A DNA stretch of 60,719 nucleotides from a virus, in the IMG/VR virus record IMGVR_UViG_3300033143_005582, positions 1-60,719 of that record; one strand, written 5' to 3'. A program made the translations under genes and the position numbers. Positions within the stretch are counted from its first letter, which is position 1. Each line of letters starts with the position of its first letter. Positions 55,096 through 60,719 of this stretch are shown piece after piece. Below the pieces are notes generated by a model, which saw only the letters and a list, made by a program, of their open reading frames with translations, searched no databases and was not told the DNA's origin.

Positions 55096-55707
55096 ATGAT
55101 TTTAAGTGAATATGAAAGATTTGGAAATTTTCCTTATGAGATTACAGCCGAAGTTGATGCTTTAGCTGTTTCTCTTGTAAATGCAAAATTACAATTAAGA
55201 ATAACAGATTCAAACCAAGATGCTTTTATAACAGCTCTTATAAAAACAGCATCTTTATTTTTTGAATCCTTTACAAAAAAAACTCTCATTACAAAAACTT
55301 ATAAAACTTATAGAAATATTTGGGATTTTTATTCTTTAAGAAGATGTCCTTTACAATCTATAAGTAGTATAAAATATACTGATGAAGATGATGATTCTCA
55401 AACTGTTGATAGTGGGGATTATTATATTATAAAAGATAATGCATTTAGCCGTATTGGTTTTGTTGATGATTTTGATACTCCTTCTATAAGAAATAGACCT
55501 CAACAAATAGAAATAATTTTTAAAGCTGGTTTTGGCGATGCCGATATAGATATTCCTTTAGATATCCAACAAGGATTATTGGAACACATTACTTATATGT
55601 ATGAAAATAGGGGTGATTGTGTTGATGATAATTGTTCTAATATTGCAATTCCTAATTCAACTAAAATGGCTTATAGAAAATATAAAATTCAAGAAGTGGG
55701 GGTGTAA
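55096..55707 (+). CDS. Head-tail connector (HK97 gp6-like)
   Basis: This 203-residue protein begins with 'LVNAKLQLRITDSNQDAFITALIKTASLFFESFTKKTLITKTY', the gp6-like adaptor pattern, followed by 'PLQSISSIKYTDEDDD' and a helical end 'LDIQQGLLEHITYMYENRGD'. It forms the ring below the portal. Overlaps the next gene by one base. Confidence 0.88.
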   Translation: MILSEYERFGNFPYEITAEVDALAVSLVNAKLQLRITDSNQDAFITALIKTASLFFESFTKKTLITKTYKTYRNIWDFYSLRRCPLQSISSIKYTDEDDDSQTVDSGDYYIIKDNAFSRIGFVDDFDTPSIRNRPQQIEIIFKAGFGDADIDIPLDIQQGLLEHITYMYENRGDCVDDNCSNIAIPNSTKMAYRKYKIQEVGV

Positions 55708-56096
55708 TGGGAAAATGTAAATATTTAAAAGCACCTAATTATAAAATTTGTATAGGATCTTTAAAACATTCTTGTGAATTTTCAACAAGAAATGAAGTTT
55801 TTCAAAAAGATGAAGATATAGGAAGTGATGAGGAATTTACAATCATTTCAACTCAATATGTTGCTATTTCAACTACAAAAGGTATTGATATTTTTGATGG
55901 TGTTAATGTTATAGGAAATGCAAGTCATATTATAACAAGTCGGTATTTATCTATAATAAAAGAAATTAGATGGTTAAAAGTAAATGGAGAATATTATAAA
56001 GTTTTAAATGTTGTAAATAGTGGACAACAAAATAAATTTTTACAATTTTTCTGTTCTAAAAGAGGAATTACTACAAATAAAGCAAATAAAAGATGA
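55707..56096 (+). CDS. Head-tail joining/head completion protein
   Basis: This 129-residue beta protein has the joining-family motif near its end: 'IIKEIRWLKVNGEYYKVLNVVN' ('v..i.WL...g..y.I..v'). It forms the stopper ring between connector and tail in SPP1 gp16/HK97 gp7-type systems. Overlaps both neighbours. Confidence 0.78.
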   Translation: MGKCKYLKAPNYKICIGSLKHSCEFSTRNEVFQKDEDIGSDEEFTIISTQYVAISTTKGIDIFDGVNVIGNASHIITSRYLSIIKEIRWLKVNGEYYKVLNVVNSGQQNKFLQFFCSKRGITTNKANKR

Positions 56097-56542
56097 TGAT
56101 AGGTATATACCCTACACATTCTACACAAAAAGTTTTAATAAAAATACATAATTTAAAAAATGTTCCCAAAAGAGCTACAAGAAGAGCTTTATATGAATAT
56201 GGTAGTATATTGAGAAAAAAATTAAAAAATGCTATAAAGAAAAAAGGTAGAACTGGAAGAACTTATAATATTTATAGAAGAGGACGAAAAACAAAACATA
56301 TCGCATCAGCTCCTTTTGAAACTCCAGCAAATATAACTGGAAAATTAAAAAAATCAGTAGATTTTAAAGTTGAAGGTGATTATAAAATGAAATTTGGTTA
56401 TGATGATAGTGTTGATTATGGTAAACACCTTGAAAAAGGAACTAAAAAAATGAAACCAAGAACAGGTTTAAAAAATATAATTGACAAAACACAAAAACAA
56501 GGTAGAGATAAAATAAGAGAAGAAATAAATAAAAGGTTATAA
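56093..56542 (+). CDS. HK97 gp10-like tail completion protein
   Basis: This 149-residue basic protein has the gp10-family layout: N-terminal helix 'NLKNVPKRATRRALYEYGSILRKKLKN', a variable loop with Arg/Lys/Gly (RTGRTYNIYRRGRKTKH) and the C-terminal 'YGKHLEKGTKKMKPRTGLKNII'. It joins head and tail or ends the tube. Confidence 0.82.
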   Translation: MMIGIYPTHSTQKVLIKIHNLKNVPKRATRRALYEYGSILRKKLKNAIKKKGRTGRTYNIYRRGRKTKHIASAPFETPANITGKLKKSVDFKVEGDYKMKFGYDDSVDYGKHLEKGTKKMKPRTGLKNIIDKTQKQGRDKIREEINKRL

Positions 56543-56543
56543 T

Positions 56544-57878
56544 ATGAAAGCAAGCGATATAATAAATCAATTAAGAGCAGTATTACCAAAACATAGTACT
56601 AAATTTTCAACTTTTAAAAATGTTGTTAGTTTGAGTTCAAGTGGAACTTTAGCAAGTGCAAATGTTGTTGGACATGGTCTTTCTACTGGGGAAAATGCTT
56701 TAATTATTGGTGCAAAAATTCCATATTTAATTGATGATTTAACAAGAGTTGGTGAACAAGCAACTTGTATAACTGATACTATAAATGATATAACTTTTTT
56801 TAATCGTGATGATATTTTACAAGAAGTTGAAATTATAGGAGCTAATGAATCTGATTATAATGGAACAAAAACCTTAATAGTACCAAAAGTATTAAATATT
56901 TCAAGTTTAACAAAAGTTGGTGATGTTATTACTGCAATTACCACAGAGGAACATGGATTTGTTGTTAATTCAAATTTTAAAATAAGAATATGGAATGTAA
57001 ATCAAGGAATTTATAATCAAGAAGAAATAGAGGTTGTGAGTGTTCTATCTTCAACTTCATTTACTTATGAGGTGAAAGGGGAAACAACAAGCCCCGCAAC
57101 AACAAATTCTATTATTCAATGCCAAGCTTTATATAATAAATATACATTTTTCTTTGAAGTTAAAAACTCTCCAACGACCCCCGCGACAGGCACAATTTAT
57201 CAATTATTATATAAGAATGCTGGTTATAATGGTTTTAAAGAAATAACAAAAGTTGATGCTAATAATTTTACTTATGTTTTAGATAATGCTTTAAATTCTC
57301 CTGCACAAGGAACTATAACTTGTGATGTAGCAAGAAGAATTGATGGAGGAATAAGTATAGATACAATAGAAAAAGCTTATACAAAACAAAGTGAAAATAA
57401 TTATAATTTATATTTATTGATCAATGATACTTTATCATCAAAACAAAGAGCTGAATTAACTGACATAACTTATGTTTATAAGAAAGGTGCTACATATAGA
57501 CAAGATTTATATTATAATTTTGATTTAATAGCTTTTATACCTACTAAAAATGAATTGACGGCTATTAAAGTAATGGACGATATTGAAGATATTAGAAAAG
57601 CAATATTTAGAAGTATTTTAGGTGTTTTTTTTAATAGTGAACTTAATGAAGAAGATACGAATAAATTTGATGGTGTTGTTTTTGTTAGTGATGGTTTTGA
57701 AGATTACAATGGTTCTTTTTATGAACATAGGTTTTCATTTCAAGTAGCAGGTGAAATATTAACACCTGATATTGTTGATGAAAATGATAGTTCTGCATTC
57801 AATGAAATTATAGAAACTTATAAAGACAAAGATGATTCTATTGGTTCAGTTATTGGCAATCCATTATTAAGAGATTGA
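56544..57878 (+). CDS. Tail terminator-position protein with Ig-like inserts
   Basis: This 444-residue protein lies where tail terminator genes lie, just before the sheath. Its ends may form the terminator fold: helical start 'SDIINQLRAVLPKHSTKF' and a C-terminal beta part with 'FDLIAFIPTKNELTAIKVMDDIEDIRKAIFRSI'. The middle (~30-270) is built of Ig-like units (GANESDYNG ... FTYEV, SPATT; AGYNGFKEITKVDANNFTYVLDN, SPAQGTI), similar to the insert of the baseplate J-like protein. Its 3' end is overlapped by the reverse-strand gene. Confidence 0.65.
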   Translation: MKASDIINQLRAVLPKHSTKFSTFKNVVSLSSSGTLASANVVGHGLSTGENALIIGAKIPYLIDDLTRVGEQATCITDTINDITFFNRDDILQEVEIIGANESDYNGTKTLIVPKVLNISSLTKVGDVITAITTEEHGFVVNSNFKIRIWNVNQGIYNQEEIEVVSVLSSTSFTYEVKGETTSPATTNSIIQCQALYNKYTFFFEVKNSPTTPATGTIYQLLYKNAGYNGFKEITKVDANNFTYVLDNALNSPAQGTITCDVARRIDGGISIDTIEKAYTKQSENNYNLYLLINDTLSSKQRAELTDITYVYKKGATYRQDLYYNFDLIAFIPTKNELTAIKVMDDIEDIRKAIFRSILGVFFNSELNEEDTNKFDGVVFVSDGFEDYNGSFYEHRFSFQVAGEILTPDIVDENDSSAFNEIIETYKDKDDSIGSVIGNPLLRD

Positions 57879-58204
57879 TTTTTTAATTTTAAATTTTTAA
57901 TTAATTTTATTTGTTTTTTTATAACATTGCGAAATTTTTTAACTTCAATATTTTTTTGTTTATTTGAAGACCTTATTTTCTTAATTATTTGAAAAAAATA
58001 TATTTCTCTTTTTAAAGAATCATATTTATAGTAATCATTATCCTTACATAATTTATATAATTTAGATATAGAACATTTACATTCTTTTGATGCTTTATCT
58101 AAAATAGTATAAAAAGATTGTTTTTTCTTATTTTTGTCTGCGTAAATTTCAATAATTAAATTTTTTAATATTTCATTATTTTTCATAATTTGGAGGTTTT
58201 CCAA
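57818..58204 (-). CDS. Reverse-strand accessory gene (moron) with possible HTH
   Basis: This 128-residue lysine-rich protein is encoded on the opposite strand inside the virion operon. It contains 'SFYTILDKASKECKCSISKLYKLCKDNDYYKYD', which could hold a helix-turn-helix, then coiled, basic helices. Its 3' end overlaps the tail terminator-like gene by 61 bp antisense. It has its own promoter and a palindrome covering its start, features of a phage moron expressed independently of the late genes. A second Met at 58186 is an alternative start. I do not recognise the family. Confidence 0.65.
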   Translation of the reverse strand: MENLQIMKNNEILKNLIIEIYADKNKKKQSFYTILDKASKECKCSISKLYKLCKDNDYYKYDSLKREIYFFQIIKKIRSSNKQKNIEVKKFRNVIKKQIKLIKNLKLKNQSLNNGLPITEPIESSLSL

Positions 58205-58205
58205 A
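58189..58205. promoter_or_regulatory. Palindrome at the start of the reverse-strand gene
   Basis: TTTGGA and TCCAAA are perfect arms around GGTTT. It lies immediately downstream of the gene's promoter, over the start codon, and could be an operator for autoregulation or an mRNA hairpin. Confidence 0.5.
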
Positions 58206-58216
58206 ATTAATACTTT

Positions 58217-58245
58217 ATTATTTTAAAATAAAATATATATGTCAA
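58217..58245 (-). promoter_or_regulatory. Promoter of the reverse-strand gene
   Basis: On the minus strand TTGACA (58240-58245) and AATAAT (58217-58222, one change from TATAAT) are 17 nt apart. Expected start near 58210. This gives the gene expression independent of the late operon. Confidence 0.7.
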
Positions 58246-58277
58246 TATTGCAATAGATAATTTAATTTAAATTAATT

Positions 58278-58487
58278 ATGAAAAAAGAAACTTCCAAAAC
58301 TATTAAAATAAAAGTCTTAAAGTCTATAATATATAAAAATAAAAATTTAAAAAACAAAACTATAAATATTAAGGTTGATTGCAATAAAATTCCTTTAGAA
58401 AAATTTTGGAGAGATATATTTAAAGATAGTAAAATGGATAATTCTATTAAAATTTTAATAAAACCCGAGGTACAAAATGGCGAATAA
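58278..58487 (+). CDS. Small tail protein, DUF2635-like position
   Basis: This 69-residue protein lies directly before the sheath gene and overlaps it by 11 nt. 'VDCNKIPLEKFWRDIFKDSKMD' resembles the 'vP.s.yW.Rrl.dgdv' motif of DUF2635, the small protein found at this place in Mu-like phages. Basic N-terminus. Role in tail assembly inferred from position. Confidence 0.55.
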   Translation: MKKETSKTIKIKVLKSIIYKNKNLKNKTINIKVDCNKIPLEKFWRDIFKDSKMDNSIKILIKPEVQNGE

Positions 58488-59997
58488 AAATCCAATAATT
58501 GATGCTTTTATTGTAAACGCAAGAATTCCTGCAGTTTTACCACAGAGAAAAGCTTTAATAATAGGTCAATCAAATGATGCCGATATTACATCAGGAGTTT
58601 TATATACAGAAATCTTAAATGACAAAGTTGTTATAAAAGCTCAATTTGGTGGAAATGAAAATTTAACAAAATCAATTTTAGCTTTTAGAGAAAATAACCC
58701 AGTAAATAGATTAGATGTAATTCCTTTAAATGATAATGGTGTTAATTATGCTGGTGGTTTAGTTGTATTTACAGGAAGCGCCGCAGAAGAAAATGGAACA
58801 TTAAAAATATCAATTGGAAGTTCGTATTTTAATAAATATGAGGTTTCAGTTTCAAAAGATGATACTCCTACAGAAATAGGCGATGCATTGGAAGCTTTAA
58901 TAACTGCTGATGATTTAGCTTGGGTTTCAGGTGTAAATACTGCTGGTTCAGTTGCTTTGACTGCGAATAATGCAGGAACAGTCGGTAATGATATAGGAAT
59001 ACGAGTTGAAGGGGAAATTGCAGGAATCACTTCAACAATTACAGCTATGACAGCAGGTTCTACCGACCCAGTTTTAACAAGTTTATTTGATGTTATAGCA
59101 AAAGAAAGATATGATGTTATAATTGCTCCATTATATGTACAATCAGTATTAGCAACAGAATTAGATTCAAGATTTAATCCTTCTAACACAATTTTAGATG
59201 GTATAGGTTATTTTTGTGAAATGGAAACAGCAACAAATCAAGGTACTTCTTTAGATGCAATTGCAACAAGAAATATAAACTATGAATGTAATAAAAAAAT
59301 AAATGATGCAGATTTAAAAGGTGGTGCTATTTTAGAGCAACCAACAGTCATTGCAGCAAGAAAGGGTGCTTTTAGAATTTTAAAAAGAACTCAAGATGCA
59401 AACATAGCTCGTTATATGCAAAATGGTTTAACAAGTGGTGGAGTTCCTTTAAATTCAATTCCATATTTCAATACAGAAATTGCAGAACTTCCAGTAATTC
59501 CAACAGGAAAAGAATATAGTGATTTAGAAATTGCAACACTTGAAGGAAAAGGTGGTAGTGTTATGACAAATAATGATACTAAAACAAAAATAATTATGAA
59601 TAAAGAATTTGTTGTTGATGTTTCTATAACTCCAAATAACAGAGTTCAAAGAGAAGATTTAATAAGAGAAGTTAGAGAAACAAGGTTTTTTAGAAATAAA
59701 TTAAGATATGTACAAAGCCGTTTAGTTTCTGACGGGCAAGAAAAAGATGGACAACCTGATGTAAGTCCTTCAAGTTATAAAGCTGATGCCTTAGGTGATT
59801 GGAAATTTTTTGTTAAACAATCTTTGGTAAGAACTAAATTAGAAAATGGAGAATCTGCAAAACAATTATTTATAGATACTATAGAAAGTTCATTTACAAT
59901 AAATTATTCAACAGGAACAATTACAAACGATTTCTTAGTAAGCGAAGTTGTAGCTTTAGACAAAATTATAGAAAGAATTATTCCTGATTTTCAATAA
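58477..59997 (+). CDS. Contractile tail sheath protein (Mu gpL-like)
   Basis: This 506-residue protein matches the Mu-type sheath: 'AFIVNARIPAVLPQRKALIIGQ' at the start, 'ILAFRENNPVNRLDVIPL', a middle domain 'VSVSKDDTPTEIGDALEALI' to 'NNAGTVGNDIGIRVEG', 'IAKERYDVIIAPL', and a C-terminal arm 'SFTINYSTGTITNDFLVSEVVALDKI'. It forms the contractile outer tube. SD GAGG upstream. Followed by the tail tube gene after 14 nt. Confidence 0.92.
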   Translation: MANKNPIIDAFIVNARIPAVLPQRKALIIGQSNDADITSGVLYTEILNDKVVIKAQFGGNENLTKSILAFRENNPVNRLDVIPLNDNGVNYAGGLVVFTGSAAEENGTLKISIGSSYFNKYEVSVSKDDTPTEIGDALEALITADDLAWVSGVNTAGSVALTANNAGTVGNDIGIRVEGEIAGITSTITAMTAGSTDPVLTSLFDVIAKERYDVIIAPLYVQSVLATELDSRFNPSNTILDGIGYFCEMETATNQGTSLDAIATRNINYECNKKINDADLKGGAILEQPTVIAARKGAFRILKRTQDANIARYMQNGLTSGGVPLNSIPYFNTEIAELPVIPTGKEYSDLEIATLEGKGGSVMTNNDTKTKIIMNKEFVVDVSITPNNRVQREDLIREVRETRFFRNKLRYVQSRLVSDGQEKDGQPDVSPSSYKADALGDWKFFVKQSLVRTKLENGESAKQLFIDTIESSFTINYSTGTITNDFLVSEVVALDKIIERIIPDFQ

Positions 59998-60011
59998 ATA
60001 AAAGGTAAAAA

Positions 60012-60380
60012 ATGGCAAATAAAGACCCAGTTTTAAAAATAAACAAGAAAAAAGTAGATTATGAACCAAATTCTTTATGGTATCAAAAAGGAAATTCAAC
60101 AAGAAAATATTTTCCTACAACTGGTGGAGATGTTATTCAAACAGAGGATCTTTCAGAAGCAATTGGAAAAGTTGGTTTTAAATTAAGAACCATTGATAAA
60201 AGTGAAAAATTATTTAATGAATTTATAGATTTAGGTAGTTTAAATGTTATTACTATAAATACAGGGGATTTAAATAAAATTTATGATGGTATGAGTATTT
60301 CTAATTCAAATGAAAAAATTGAAAGAGGTTCAGATAGTACTTTTCCAGTTGAATTTGGTGGTGATCCAGCAAGTGAATAA
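60012..60380 (+). CDS. Tail tube protein (Mu gpM-like)
   Basis: This 122-residue protein follows the sheath gene, as in Mu. The pattern 'LWYQKGNSTRKYFPTTGGDVIQTEDLSEAIGKVGFKLRTIDKSEKLF' and 'LNVITINTGDLNKIYDGMSISN' agrees with small contractile-phage tube proteins. It forms the inner tube through which DNA passes. SD AAAGG. Confidence 0.8.
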   Translation: MANKDPVLKINKKKVDYEPNSLWYQKGNSTRKYFPTTGGDVIQTEDLSEAIGKVGFKLRTIDKSEKLFNEFIDLGSLNVITINTGDLNKIYDGMSISNSNEKIERGSDSTFPVEFGGDPASE

Positions 60381-60397
60381 TAATAAATAAAAAAATT

Positions 60398-60719
60398 ATG
60401 AAAGAAAAAAAAATAGAGTTTATTTTTAAATTAACAAAATCTTTTAAAGTTCAATCAGAAAAAACTGGAGGGGGTTTTGAAATTAAAGAGTGTAAAGAAT
60501 TAAGATTAGTTGCTCCATCTAAAAAAAATCAATATATAATTGGTGATAGATTACAAGGAATATATTCTGTAGCAATGATAAGAATGTCAAAAGAGGCTTC
60601 TACAGGAAAAGAAATAATTAATGATGATGACGAAAAAATATTAACAGAAAAAGAAAAAAGGTCAGGTATAAAATTAGTTCTCATAACTGGTTTACAAGAT
60701 GATACTCAAAAATTTTATA
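60398..60719 (+). CDS. Tail assembly chaperone, N-terminal part (continues at 1)
   Basis: An ATG at 60398, 17 nt after the tube gene, opens a frame to the window end with no stop. Across the circular join it continues at 115 (bases 60606-60719 equal 1-114) and ends at 284, or at 427 after a -1 frameshift. The product starts 'KEKKIEFIFKLTKSFKVQSE', with a beta-rich start typical of tail assembly chaperones. The gene is split only by the linear cut of the contig. Confidence 0.8.
   Translation, partial: MKEKKIEFIFKLTKSFKVQSEKTGGGFEIKECKELRLVAPSKKNQYIIGDRLQGIYSVAMIRMSKEASTGKEIINDDDEKILTEKEKRSGIKLVLITGLQDDTQKFY
60606..60719. repeat. Terminal direct repeat, right copy (circular overlap)
   Basis: Identical to 1-114. 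Removing one copy gives a 60,605-bp circle and restores the tail assembly chaperone frame. Confidence 0.93.

Noticed and set aside
1-60719. Integrase, transposase, DNA polymerase or tRNA genes
   Set aside because: None was seen on reading the proteins and gaps. Mu-like virion genes are not accompanied by Mu transposase genes, so replicative transposition is not supported.

Overview
The window is one complete, very AT-rich phage genome opened at an arbitrary point. Bases 1-114 and 60606-60719 are identical, and the repeat lies inside a tail gene that continues from the right end into the left end. The natural molecule is therefore circular or circularly permuted, about 60,605 bp. Virion proteins point to a Mu-like contractile-tailed phage (sheath, tube, tail assembly chaperone, gpN/gpP/gp45/gp46/gp47/gp48-like baseplate) with an HK97-fold capsid. 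The host is a low-GC Gram-negative bacterium: there is an overlapping i-spanin/o-spanin pair with a lipobox, and several TTGACA-N16/17-TATAAT-type promoters. I cannot name the host; Campylobacterota, Fusobacteriota or a low-GC proteobacterium would all fit. TAA, TAG and TGA all act as stops. I found no integrase, transposase, DNA polymerase or tRNA gene.

Layout. (a) 46.7-60.7 kb and 0-14.6 kb, plus strand: packaging, portal, a protease with ClpP-like and HK97-protease-like halves, capsid, connectors, contractile tail, baseplate, fibres, then lysis (small membrane proteins, spanins, M15 endolysin), closed by a terminator near 14.6 kb. One reverse-strand gene with its own promoter (57818-58204) interrupts the virion operon just before the sheath. 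(b) 14.6-28.6 kb, minus strand: early genes. Transcription starts near 28.8 kb with two winged-helix replication proteins and DnaB, passes a terminator/promoter junction at 25.9-26.0 kb, then runs through a YqaJ-type exonuclease, RecT, RNase H and an SSB-like protein. It ends with a ParA plus ribbon-helix-helix partition pair driven by a consensus promoter. ParA without an integrase suggests a phage-plasmid lifestyle. (c) 29.0-46.7 kb, plus strand except a LysR-type regulator: accessory genes, including a GNAT acetyltransferase, YopX, HNH-AP2 endonuclease, a ParB-methyltransferase fusion, a second methyltransferase, many tiny membrane proteins, GroES and a J-domain protein.

How it fits together. 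DnaB and its initiator/loader genes would start theta replication, possibly from repeats inside the initiator gene. RecT, exonuclease and SSB supply recombination. ParA and its RHH partner would keep a circular prophage in dividing cells. GroES and the J-domain protein sit just before the capsid genes and probably help virion folding.

The most unusual items are: five covarying intercistronic hairpins at 37.4-38.4 kb; an 11-bp-phased direct-repeat array in a 665-bp noncoding region (35.3-36.0 kb); the two-protease fusion; the phage LysR regulator with its own palindromic operators; the reverse-strand gene in the tail operon; and a -1 frameshift site in the tail assembly chaperone that is visible only after the ends are joined.
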